In this document: positions 57,156 to 64,000 of the stretch, piece by piece
Position numbering within the stretch: position 1 is the stretch's first letter
Layout: every line of letters begins with the position of its first letter
Origin: Streptomyces sp. NRRL WC-3742
GTDB lineage: Bacteria; Actinomycetota; Actinomycetes; Streptomycetales; Streptomycetaceae
Length of the DNA: 64,000 nt
Direction of reading: 5' to 3'
Assembly: GCF_000720635.1 (NCBI RefSeq)
Contig: NZ_JOCF01000025.1
Location: 1 to 64,000, forward strand
Translations under genes and position numbers: made by a program
The notes under the pieces: generated by a model
Told to the model about the DNA's origin: nothing
The model's input: only the letters and a program-made list of their open reading frames with translations
The model's database searches: none

Positions 57156-59929
57156 GGCTGCTCATCCGTTCTTGTGGTTCGGGCGGCGTCCGCTGCGGGT
57201 GCGAGGGGCGCGGTGGTGTCCACGGACGACGGTGCTGCGGCGGGGGAAGCGGGGGAGCCGGCGCCGGCGGGGGAAGCGGGGGAGCCGGCCTGGGCGCGCG
57301 CGGCCCGGGACTGCCGCTGGAAGGCGCCGATGGCGGCGCCGGAGCGCCGGACCGGGTGCGGGGCCGGCTCCGAGGGGGTCTCGGCCGCGTCCGGCGCCGG
57401 GTCGACCCACTGCTGCGAGGGCGGTGGCACGCGCAGCTCGGCGGCCAGGCTGGCCTGGCGCACCCGCTGCGGCAGCGGCTTCTGCCCGCCCATGACGGGC
57501 ACCGGCGGGGGCGGCTCGGCGGGCGCGTACTCGCGGCTGCGCCGTTCGGCGAGCCGGTAGTGGTCGGCGGGGCGGTACTGCTCGTCGGCGTACGGCGCCT
57601 CCGCGTCGGTGACCCGGGCGTAGGCGATGTCCGGGTAGATGGGCGAGCTGTGCTGGATGGGCTGCTCGACGACGTCCGCGCCCTCCTCGCCCTCCGCGCC
57701 CTCCTCGCCCTCCGCGCCCTCCTCGCACGCGCCGGGCCCGCCGGGGCCACCGGGCTTGGCGGGACCGGTCCTGGCGGGGCTCGGCTTGGCGAGGCCGTCC
57801 GCGATCAGCCTGCGGTACACCTCCACCGGCGCGACGGCGGGCGCGGTCTCCTCCGGGGAGTCCGCCTCCGGGCTGCTCGGGCCGGTGGCCGCGGAGAGCA
57901 CCGTGCGCCGCGACTGCCGTACCAGGGGGATCGGTTCCTCGGCGGGGGCCGCGGACTCCGGCAGCCCGGTGTCCCCGTCGATGACCAGTTCCTCGGGCAC
58001 GAGGACGACCACCCGGGTGCCGCCGAACGCGGAGGGCCGGAACTCGATCCGCAGCCCGCTGTGCGCGGCGAGCCGGGCGACGACGTGGAAGCCGAGGCGG
58101 ATGTCGTCGGCCCGGGTGAGCACGTCGGTGCGCGGCGGGCTCGCCATGAGCCGGTTGGCGGCGTCGTACTGGTCCGGGTCCATGCCCAGGCCCCGGTCCT
58201 CGATCTCGATGGCCAGCCCGCGCCCGACCATGGCGGCGCGCACCTCCACGGGGGTGGGCGGCTTGGAGAAGGTGGTGGCGTTCTCCATGAGTTCGGCGAT
58301 CACGTGGGCGACGGGCCCGACGGCCCGTTCGGAGAGCCAGGGGTGGCCCTCGACCTCGATCATGACCCGGCGGTAGTCCGGCACCTCGCCCTGCGCGGCG
58401 CGCAGCACGTCCAGCAGCGGGACGGGCTTGCGCCAGCGCCGATGCGGCTGGCCGCCGGCCATGATGACGAGGTTCTCCTCGTAGCGGCGCAGCCGGGCGG
58501 TGAGGTGGTCGAGGTCGAAGAGGCCCTCCAGGACCTCCGGGTCCTCGTGCTTGCGCTCCAGTTCGTCGAGCTTGCGCAGCTGGCGGCCGATCAGCAGCTG
58601 GGTGCGGCGGGCGATGCGCTGGAGGAGGCGTTCGAAGCCGCGGTGCTGCTCGGCCTGGCGGACGGCGGCGGCGAGGGCGGAGGAGCGGGCGAGGTTGAGG
58701 GCCTGGCCGAGCCTGGCCAGTTCGTCGGTCCGGCCTTCGTCGGCGACGGCGGGGGTGGCGGTCTCGGCGTCGAGGCGCTCGCCGCGCCCGAGCCGGTCGA
58801 CGGCCTCGGGCAGGGTGCGGCTCATCTCCTCGGCCTGGCCGTGCAGGTCGGCCACGCGCCGGCGCAGGGTGCGGCTGATCCGCCAGCTGGCGACGACGAC
58901 GGCGACGACGGTGACGAGGCCGACGACGGTGGTGAGGACGACCCTGGTGAGCAGGTCGGTGATGGTGCCCTTGCCGACCTCGACGATGCCGTCGGTGCGG
59001 GTCTCGATGGCCCCGACCAGCTGGGGGTTGAGCTGGTCGACGGCCTGGCGCCACTGGTCCTGGACGGCGGGCAGCCGCACCGCGCCGCCCGGGTCGGCGG
59101 CGACGGACCGGGTGAGCTGCTGCTCGACGGCGGCCTTGGCCTGCCAGGCGGGGCTGTTCATGAGCGCACGCCAGGTACGGGCCTCGGCCTCGGGCAGGTA
59201 GGGGAGGATCTGGACGGTGAAGAGGTGGTCCTCGGCGCCGATGGCGAGCTGGACCTGCTGGAAGTCGGCGGCGCTGAGCCGCCCGGAGGGCCAGCCGCGG
59301 GCGAGGAGGGCGTCCTCGCGGGCGAGCATCTCCTTGGCCCAGAAGGCGTTGACCAGGGTCTTGGAGACCCAGGTGACCTCGCCGTTGTCGACGTGGCTGA
59401 GCGCGGTGAACAAACGCAGGTCCACGGCGATGAGGTCGGTGTAGTAGCCGTAGACGGTCTGCTGGTCGACGGAGCCGCGGTCGACGGCGGCCCGCTGTTC
59501 GCTCAGCCGGTTCATCGCCTGCCGGGCCTCGGCGACGGCGCCGCGCACCTCGGCGGGGGCGCTGTCGGCGGTCTCGCCGGACAGGGTCCTGAACCGGCTC
59601 ACCGCCTCGTCGGTGGCCAGGCGCTGACGGTGCAGCGGTCCGGTGTCGCCGCCGGGGTGGGCGAGCGCCTCGGCGGTGAGCCGGCGCTCCTCCTGGAGGT
59701 TGTAGTAGACGATGTTGGACGGCTGGCCGGCCTTCTGCGCGAGCAGGCCCTGGGCGGCCTGGCGCTGGAAGTCGGCGACGGTCTCGCCGCTGGTGACGGC
59801 CCACAGGAGGACGAGGGCCAGGCTGGGGACGACGGCCAGGACGAGCAGCGCCGCCCGCAGGGTCAGGCGCGGACGACGCCTGCGGGGGGGCTTCGGCGTC
59901 GGGGGCCGCCGATTCGCACGCGCACGCAG
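57152..59929 (-). CDS. cvnA: Conservon sensor histidine kinase-like protein (CvnA-type), CTG start
   Basis: About 925 aa. The frame is open to a TAG at 59939 but holds no ATG, GTG or TTG before an internal GTG at 59602, which would remove the signal anchor. CTG 59929 has AGGAG six bases upstream, so I use it. Domains: basic start (PRRRRPRLTLRAALL), membrane helix, nitrate/nitrite-sensor-like helical extracellular domain (about 50-320), second helix and HAMP (~340-400), HATPase with ELMENATTFSKPP and IEDRGLGMDPDQ. No HisKA-type His motif, as in other CvnA. The C-terminal 250 residues are disordered with an 18-bp repeat (EGEEGA) and a 27-bp repeat. Confidence 0.87.
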   Translation of the reverse strand: MRARANRRPPTPKPPRRRRPRLTLRAALLVLAVVPSLALVLLWAVTSGETVADFQRQAAQGLLAQKAGQPSNIVYYNLQEERRLTAEALAHPGGDTGPLHRQRLATDEAVSRFRTLSGETADSAPAEVRGAVAEARQAMNRLSEQRAAVDRGSVDQQTVYGYYTDLIAVDLRLFTALSHVDNGEVTWVSKTLVNAFWAKEMLAREDALLARGWPSGRLSAADFQQVQLAIGAEDHLFTVQILPYLPEAEARTWRALMNSPAWQAKAAVEQQLTRSVAADPGGAVRLPAVQDQWRQAVDQLNPQLVGAIETRTDGIVEVGKGTITDLLTRVVLTTVVGLVTVVAVVVASWRISRTLRRRVADLHGQAEEMSRTLPEAVDRLGRGERLDAETATPAVADEGRTDELARLGQALNLARSSALAAAVRQAEQHRGFERLLQRIARRTQLLIGRQLRKLDELERKHEDPEVLEGLFDLDHLTARLRRYEENLVIMAGGQPHRRWRKPVPLLDVLRAAQGEVPDYRRVMIEVEGHPWLSERAVGPVAHVIAELMENATTFSKPPTPVEVRAAMVGRGLAIEIEDRGLGMDPDQYDAANRLMASPPRTDVLTRADDIRLGFHVVARLAAHSGLRIEFRPSAFGGTRVVVLVPEELVIDGDTGLPESAAPAEEPIPLVRQSRRTVLSAATGPSSPEADSPEETAPAVAPVEVYRRLIADGLAKPSPARTGPAKPGGPGGPGACEEGAEGEEGAEGEEGADVVEQPIQHSSPIYPDIAYARVTDAEAPYADEQYRPADHYRLAERRSREYAPAEPPPPVPVMGGQKPLPQRVRQASLAAELRVPPPSQQWVDPAPDAAETPSEPAPHPVRRSGAAIGAFQRQSRAARAQAGSPASPAGAGSPASPAAAPSSVDTTAPLAPAADAARTTRTDEQP

Positions 59930-60007
59930 AGCTGGCTCCTAGGGACTGTCGGCCCGCCCTTTCGGGGGCTGGCCGGCCGGGGGCTGTTGGGACGAACTGA
60001 CGAGGCG

Positions 60008-60037
60008 ATATTAGTCATACCGTGTGAGTCGGGTGAA
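60008..60037 (-). promoter_or_regulatory. Promoter of the conservon operon
   Basis: Minus-strand -10 TAATAT (60008-60013), close to consensus, with TTCACC at about 18 bp spacing as -35. 79 nt before the CTG start. Confidence 0.6.
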
Positions 60038-60136
60038 CGGGTGTTCGCCACCTGGGTCGTACTCGATCACCGCTCGGACACAACGTCATCCGTTCGTTGA
60101 CCGTCAGTATTCGAAGCAAGCCCGATCGGCAAGGCT

Positions 60137-60198
60137 TGACACAGTGTCATGGCAGGTCACGGCCAACGGATGGCCGGGGTGTGAAAACTGTGTGACAC
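60137..60198. promoter_or_regulatory. Paired GTGT/ACAC palindromes
   Basis: TGACAC-A-GTGTCA (60137-60149) and GTGT-G-ACAC (60190-60198), 41 bp apart, in the 325-nt gap between the conservon and gntR. A TTGACA hexamer overlaps the first. No gene start fits a downstream promoter on the plus strand; otherwise I see nothing in this gap. Confidence 0.4.
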
Positions 60199-60254
60199 GA
60201 TTCCGCCGACCGTCCGGGGCGCCGGCCGGAACTCGACAGGAATCCGACGCCGTC

Positions 60255-60950
60255 TCAGTCCGTGAGCAGCCGCGCCCGGGTGGCCTCCAGCTCCGCCGCC
60301 AGCACCCGCCCCGCCCGCTCCGCGTCGCCCTCGTGCACCGCCCGGACGAGCTCCGCGTGCGCGGCGTACCCGTGGTTGCGGTCCATCGCCCGCAGCTCGA
60401 ACACGCCCACCAGCGCCACCAGGTGCTCCCGCAGCACCGGGGCGAACTGCGCGAACAGGTCGTCCAGCACGGGATTGTGGGCGGCGGCGACGATCGCCGT
60501 GTGCAGCGCGATGTCGGCGTCCACGAACGCGGCGTCGTCCCCCTCGCCCGCCGCCTGCCGGGCCGCCAGCGCCGCGTCCACCGCCAGCAGATCCGCCTCC
60601 GTACGGCGCAGCGCCGCCAGCCGGGACGCCTGCACCTCGACCATCGTGCGCACCTCGTAGACGTGCGCCAGCTCCGCCCGGCGCAGCCTCGACGGCCAGT
60701 CCTCGGCGGGCCGGTCCGCCGTCACGAACACCCCCGCGCCCTGACGGCTCTGCACCATCCCGGCCGCGGCCAGGGTGCGCAGCGCCTCCCGCACGGTCGA
60801 GCGGCCCACGCCCAGCTCCTTGGCCAGCGTCACCTCGCCCGGAAGCCGTCCGCCCACCGGCCAGACCGCGGTGCGGATCTGCTGCTCGATCCGCTCGGCG
60901 GCCTGCTGGGCGAGGGGGGAGGGGCGCAGCGGGGGGAGCGGGGTGGTCAT
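60255..60950 (-). CDS. FadR-type GntR regulator
   Basis: 231 aa, ATG 60950 preceded by GAAGGAA. Winged helix at the N-terminus: [20 protein letters not shown] (recognition helix) followed by [13 protein letters not shown]. The C-terminal FCD ligand-binding helices (about 90-225) include [19 protein letters not shown] and metal-ligand-like Asp/His in [16 protein letters not shown]. Regulators of this class sense organic acids or amino-acid metabolites. A perfect odd palindrome just upstream is the likely operator, shared with the divergent leuA promoter. Confidence 0.93.
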   Translation of the reverse strand: MTTPLPPLRPSPLAQQAAERIEQQIRTAVWPVGGRLPGEVTLAKELGVGRSTVREALRTLAAAGMVQSRQGAGVFVTADRPAEDWPSRLRRAELAHVYEVRTMVEVQASRLAALRRTEADLLAVDAALAARQAAGEGDDAAFVDADIALHTAIVAAAHNPVLDDLFAQFAPVLREHLVALVGVFELRAMDRNHGYAAHAELVRAVHEGDAERAGRVLAAELEATRARLLTD

Positions 60951-60958
60951 GTTCCTTC

Positions 60959-60998
60959 ACCTGTCAGGTTGTCTGAGGAGTCGTCTGCTGGCTACTCT
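60959..60998. promoter_or_regulatory. GntR operator and leuA-leader promoter
   Basis: ACCTG-T-CAGGT palindrome (60959-60969) overlaps the -35 TTGTCT (60969-60974); 18-bp spacer; -10 TACTCT (60993-60998). The leader ATG is 6 nt further, so its mRNA is probably leaderless. Confidence 0.6.
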
Positions 60999-61004
60999 AC
61001 CGGC

Positions 61005-61076
61005 ATGCAGGCATGGAACCACGCCCTCCGGGGCGTCATGGGCGGACTCCTTCTCGGCGGCCGCAGCGGGGTCTGA
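61005..61076 (+). CDS. leuA leader peptide
   Basis: 23 codons: [20 protein letters not shown] then SGV and stop. Three adjacent Leu codons (CTC CTT CTC) sit just before and within the start of a strong hairpin. A ribosome slowed by lack of charged tRNA-Leu here could change folding downstream. Streptomycete leuA genes are known to have short Leu-containing leaders. Confidence 0.65.
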   Translation: MQAWNHALRGVMGGLLLGGRSGV

Positions 61077-61098
61077 CCGGACCGGCACCCCGCTGCGG
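61061..61098 (+). terminator. Attenuator-like hairpin upstream of leuA
   Basis: Perfect 12-bp stem CCGCAGCGGGGT / ACCCCGCTGCGG, 14-nt loop, overlapping the end of the leader ORF. ACCGGC in the loop (61081-61086) can instead pair with GCCGGT at 61110 or 61117, giving a competing fold. Confidence 0.6.
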
Positions 61099-61143
61099 GG
61101 CGCCGTCCTGCCGGTCGCCGGTACCCGTCTAAGGAAACCCGCG

Positions 61144-62862
61144 ATGCGACCCGCCACACCCTTCCCCCCCCTGCGCCCCCCCGCCGGGCCCGTCCCCGCC
61201 GCCGCCCCCGCCTGGAACCCCCAGCGCGGCGGCTCCATGCCCTCCCACCGCTACCGCCCCGCCCACGAGCGGGTGCGGGTGCCCGCCCTGCTGCGCCGCT
61301 GGCCCGGCCGCCGCACCGACCGGGCGCCGCTGTGGGTGCCCGTCGACCTGCGCGACGGCAACCAGGCGCTCGCCGAACCGATGGACCCGCAGCGCAAGCA
61401 GCGCATGTTCGACCTCTTCCTGGCCATGGGCTTCAAGGAGATCGAGGTCGGCTACCCCTCCGCCAGCCGCGCCGACTTCGACTTCGTCCGCCGCCTGGCC
61501 ACCACCCCCGGCGCCGTGCCCGAGGACGTCACCGTCGTCGTCTTCACCGCCGCCCGCGCCGACCTCATCGACCGCACCTTCGAGTCCGTCCGGGGCCTGC
61601 CCCGCGTCGTCGTCCACCTCTACACCGCCACCGCCCCCACCTGGCGCGAGGTCGTCCTCGGCAAGGACCGCGAGGGCGTGCGGGCGCTGATCACCGAGGC
61701 CGCCCAGGGGATGGACCGGCTCGCGGGCGACCGCGAGGGCCTGCGCTTCCAGTTCTCCCCCGAGGTGTTCAACCTGACCGAGCCCGACTACGTCCTGGAG
61801 GTCTGCAACGGCCTCACCCGGCTCTGGGACGCCTCGCCCGAGCGGCCCGTGATCCACAACCTGCCCGCCACCGTCGAGATCGCCACACCCAACGTCTACG
61901 CCGACCAGATCGAGTACGTGGACCGCCACCTCGAGCGCCGCGAGTCCGTCATCCTCTCCGTCCACCCCCACAACGACCGGGGCACCGGCGTCGCCTGCGC
62001 CGAACTCGCCGTCCTGGCGGGCGCCCAGCGCGTCGAGGGCTGCCTGTTCGGCAACGGCGAGCGCACCGGCAACGTCGACCTCGTCACCCTCGCCCTGAAC
62101 CTGCACACCCAGGGCGTCGACCCGATGCTCGACCTCTCCGACATCGACGAGATCCGCCGCACCGTCGAACACTGCAACCGCCTGCCCGTCCACGAACGCC
62201 ACCCCTACGCGGGGGACCTCGTCCACACCGCCTTCTCCGGCACCCACCAGGACGCCATCCGCAAGGGCTTCGCCCACCACGCCAAGACCGCCGCCGAAGC
62301 CGGACTGCCCGAGCGCGAAGCCCCCTGGGCCGTGCCCTACCTGCCGATCGACCCGGCCGACCTCGGCCGCTCCTACGAGGCCGTCATCCGCGTCAACAGC
62401 CAGTCCGGCAAGGGCGGCATCGCCCACCTGCTCCAGACCGGCGAGGGCCTCGACCTGCCCCGCCGCCTCCAGATCGACTTCGCCCGCGTCGTGCAGGAGG
62501 CCACCGACGACAGCGGGCGCGAGATGACGGCGGCCGAACTGTACGCGCTGTTCCGCGCCGCCTACCTGGACGCCGTCCCCGCCGACTGGACGTGGAGCGT
62601 CGACGGCGACCGCGCCGAGGTCAACGGACGCCCCGGCAACGGCACCGGGCCGCTCGACGCCGTCGCCGACGCGCTGGGCGCGCAGATCCTCTCCTTCACC
62701 GAACACGCCGTCGGCGCGGGGCCGGAGGCCGTCGCGTACGTGGAGGTGCGGGTCGGGGGCGCGGCCGCCTGGGGCGCCGGGCGGGACACCTCCGTGCTCA
62801 CGGCGGGGGTACGGGCGGTGCTGGGCGCCGTGGCCCGCGCCTCCGCAACCCGAAAGGCATGA
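61144..62862 (+). CDS. leuA: 2-isopropylmalate synthase
   Basis: 572 aa; AAGGAAA at 61131-61137 and ATG 61144. Long-form (actinobacterial) LeuA: metal-binding [49 protein letters not shown] with catalytic His, and [17 protein letters not shown]. The subdomain near 390-430 has [19 protein letters not shown] sequence ([14 protein letters not shown]), and the C-terminal LeuA_dimer regulatory domain (about 450-570) gives leucine feedback inhibition. Condenses acetyl-CoA with 2-ketoisovalerate, the first committed step of leucine synthesis. Preceded by a leader ORF and attenuator, and divergent from a GntR regulator. Confidence 0.96.
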   Translation: MRPATPFPPLRPPAGPVPAAAPAWNPQRGGSMPSHRYRPAHERVRVPALLRRWPGRRTDRAPLWVPVDLRDGNQALAEPMDPQRKQRMFDLFLAMGFKEIEVGYPSASRADFDFVRRLATTPGAVPEDVTVVVFTAARADLIDRTFESVRGLPRVVVHLYTATAPTWREVVLGKDREGVRALITEAAQGMDRLAGDREGLRFQFSPEVFNLTEPDYVLEVCNGLTRLWDASPERPVIHNLPATVEIATPNVYADQIEYVDRHLERRESVILSVHPHNDRGTGVACAELAVLAGAQRVEGCLFGNGERTGNVDLVTLALNLHTQGVDPMLDLSDIDEIRRTVEHCNRLPVHERHPYAGDLVHTAFSGTHQDAIRKGFAHHAKTAAEAGLPEREAPWAVPYLPIDPADLGRSYEAVIRVNSQSGKGGIAHLLQTGEGLDLPRRLQIDFARVVQEATDDSGREMTAAELYALFRAAYLDAVPADWTWSVDGDRAEVNGRPGNGTGPLDAVADALGAQILSFTEHAVGAGPEAVAYVEVRVGGAAAWGAGRDTSVLTAGVRAVLGAVARASATRKA

Positions 62863-62869
62863 TGGGGCG

Positions 62870-63355
62870 ATGACCGACTCCACTCTCCCCGCCCGCAGCC
62901 AGGCCGTGGCCCGGGCGCTCGCGGCGGCCGGCGTCACCGGCGAGATCGTCGTCCTGCCCGACTCCGCCCGTACGGCCGCCGAGGCCGCCGCCGCCCTCGG
63001 CTGCGAGGTCGGCGCGATCGCCAACAGCCTGGTGTTCCGGTGCGACGGCGCACCCCTGCTGGTGATGACCAGCGGCGCCCACCGCGTCGACACCGCCCAC
63101 CTGGCCACCGCGCTCGGCACCGGCCCGATCACCCGGGCCGGCGCCGACGAAGTCCGCGCCGCCACCGGCCAGGCCATCGGCGGCGTCGCCCCCACCGGGC
63201 ACCCGGCACCGCTGCGCACCGTCGTCGACACCGCGCTCGAACGGTACGAGGTCCTCTGGGCCGCCGCCGGCCACCCGCACACCGTGGTGCCGCTGACGTA
63301 CGGCGAACTGCTGCGCGTCACCGGCGGCACGCCGACGGCCGTCACGGCGGGCTGA
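62870..63355 (+). CDS. YbaK/EbsC-family aminoacyl-tRNA deacylase
   Basis: 161 aa, ATG 62870, 7 nt after the leuA stop, so possibly cotranscribed. RTAAEAAAALGCEVGAIANS followed by LVFRCDGAPLLVMTSGAHRV and, later, AIGGVAPTGHPAPL mark the YbaK/ProX editing fold; the Gly-Gly loop before VAP is the substrate-binding site. Family members hydrolyse mischarged Cys-tRNA-Pro or similar. Cytosolic. The stop is followed by a run of GGGG hexamers. Confidence 0.92.
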   Translation: MTDSTLPARSQAVARALAAAGVTGEIVVLPDSARTAAEAAAALGCEVGAIANSLVFRCDGAPLLVMTSGAHRVDTAHLATALGTGPITRAGADEVRAATGQAIGGVAPTGHPAPLRTVVDTALERYEVLWAAAGHPHTVVPLTYGELLRVTGGTPTAVTAG

Positions 63356-63375
63356 TCCCGCGAGGCCGCCCGTAC

Positions 63376-63403
63376 GGGGCCGGGGTCGGGGCCGGGGTTG
63401 GGG
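63376..63403 (+). repeat. GGGGNN hexamer array, G-quadruplex-like
   Basis: GGGG at 63376, 63382, 63388, 63394 and 63400, exact 6-bp period; two-base linkers CC, TC, CC, TT. Five G4 runs on the sense strand, 20 nt after the YbaK-family stop codon. Confidence 0.85.
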
Positions 63404-63477
63404 CCGTGCTCGGTTCCCGGCTTCCGGCTTCCGGTTCTCGGATCTCGGTTCCGTACGGGCGGCCTACACTGCCCCGC

Positions 63478-63864
63478 ATGGCATGCCGTATCAGCGAGTT
63501 GGTCATCGACGCCGCCGACGCCGAGGGCCTGGCCGTCTTCTGGGCCGCCGTCCTCGGCTACGTCGAGACCGGGCGCGAGGAGGACGGGAGCATCGAACTC
63601 GGCCCGCCCGGCGTCGGGTTCGGCGGACCGCTGCCCACCGTCGTCATCAGCCCCAGCTCCGACCCCCGTCGGGTCGGCAAGCTCCGGCTGCACCTGGACG
63701 TCAGCCCCACCGACCGGGACCAGGACGCGGAGCTGGCGCGGCTGCTCGCCCTCGGGGCCGTGCCCGTGGACGTCGGACAGAGCGGCGAGGAGTCGTGGCA
63801 CGTCCTCGCCGACCCGGAGGGGAACGAGTTCTGCCTGCTGAGGGCACGGGTGCGGCCGGTGTGA
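63478..63864 (+). CDS. VOC-superfamily protein (Glyoxalase_6-like)
   Basis: 128 aa, ATG 63478, 7 nt after a TACACT box, so leaderless. CRISELVIDAADAEGLAVFW starts the first module, GKLRLHLDVSPTDRDQDAEL the second, and WHVLADPEGNEFCLL is the classical closing motif with its Glu ligand. Small dimeric metal-dependent fold, reaction unknown. Monocistronic appearance. Confidence 0.88.
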   Translation: MACRISELVIDAADAEGLAVFWAAVLGYVETGREEDGSIELGPPGVGFGGPLPTVVISPSSDPRRVGKLRLHLDVSPTDRDQDAELARLLALGAVPVDVGQSGEESWHVLADPEGNEFCLLRARVRPV

Positions 63865-63906
63865 AACCGCTCGTCGGTGGGGTTCGAGGTACGGCAGGAT
63901 GACGGG

Positions 63907-64000
63907 ATGGACCCCGTCTACACCCTGGCCTGGCGACACGGAGCCGGCCTCGTGCCGCCCGAAGACCTGCCGATGGCCGCCGCCGACCTGCTCGTCGCCG
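63907..64000 (+). CDS. Partial CDS, hypothetical protein (runs off window)
   Basis: ATG 63907 opens MDPVYTLAWRHGAGLVPPED and continues in frame to the edge (31 codons seen). A CAGGAT box lies a few bases upstream. High GC3 supports coding. Not enough is visible to assign a family. Confidence 0.5.
   Translation, partial: MDPVYTLAWRHGAGLVPPEDLPMAAADLLVA

Noticed and set aside
60149..60184. ATG with an 11-codon frame after the TTGACA/GTGTCA palindrome
   Set aside because: Too short, no -10 box at a proper distance, nothing downstream on that strand to regulate.

Overview
The window is very GC-rich DNA with strong third-position GC bias, many GTG starts, short gaps and frequent 1-4 nt stop/start overlaps. 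A Cvn-type conservon, DasR-like chitinase control, TerD, twin-arginine exported enzymes and PEP-independent secondary-metabolism genes all point to a Streptomyces/Kitasatospora-type actinomycete chromosome. No rRNA, tRNA, CRISPR array or intact insertion sequence was seen.

Layout. 1-7.5 kb: a lipoprotein, a 777-nt non-coding stretch, then an operon of an unknown 362-aa protein, an HSP90-family ATPase and a 975-aa TPR protein. 7.6-15.4 kb: a secreted GH18 chitinase with a DasR-like operator, a two-component system, a GNAT, a PimB-like glycosyltransferase, an unknown protein, a second GNAT and a class IV aminotransferase. 15.5-24.6 kb: a MacB-like ABC exporter pair, a membrane protein plus multicopper oxidase operon, a DUF2252 protein and small hypotheticals. 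24.7-29.4 kb: a lipid/glycerol-phosphate module (diacylglycerol kinase, alkyl-DHAP synthase-like flavoenzyme, TetR regulator, GlpD). 29.4-36 kb: a VOC protein with a ribbon-helix-helix regulator and a striking 4 x 8 bp operator, TerD, FadH-like dienoyl-CoA reductase behind a perfect 26-bp palindrome, a secreted protein, arylamine N-acetyltransferase and a DUF6882-like protein. 36-43.8 kb: a GNAT-HD fusion protein, then an accessory patch with gene fragments and immunity-like orphans, two HxlR regulators (beside a SnoaL-like protein and an imine-reductase-like enzyme) and an S66 peptidase. 43.8-47 kb: a membrane PAS-GGDEF-EAL cyclic-di-GMP protein.

47-51.2 kb holds the most interesting unit: two translationally coupled genes encoding an MbtH-adenylation-carrier-reductase protein with no condensation domain, and a leucyl/phenylalanyl-tRNA transferase-like enzyme. 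This combination predicts a tRNA-dependent peptide aldehyde pathway, with a pocket that looks suited to a basic amino acid. 51.2-64 kb: a lipoprotein with KFSP repeats, a class A beta-lactamase-like serine hydrolase coupled to a quinone-reductase-like flavoprotein, a FAD monooxygenase, a four-gene conservon (sensor kinase-like, roadblock, DUF742, GTPase), a FadR-type GntR regulator divergent from leuA (with a leucine-containing leader ORF and attenuator-like hairpin), a YbaK-family deacylase, a VOC protein and the start of an unknown gene running off the edge.

Recurring sequence themes are: strong hairpins between convergent genes; -10 boxes 6-10 nt before start codons, suggesting many leaderless mRNAs; and short tandem duplications that begin exactly at TGA stop codons.
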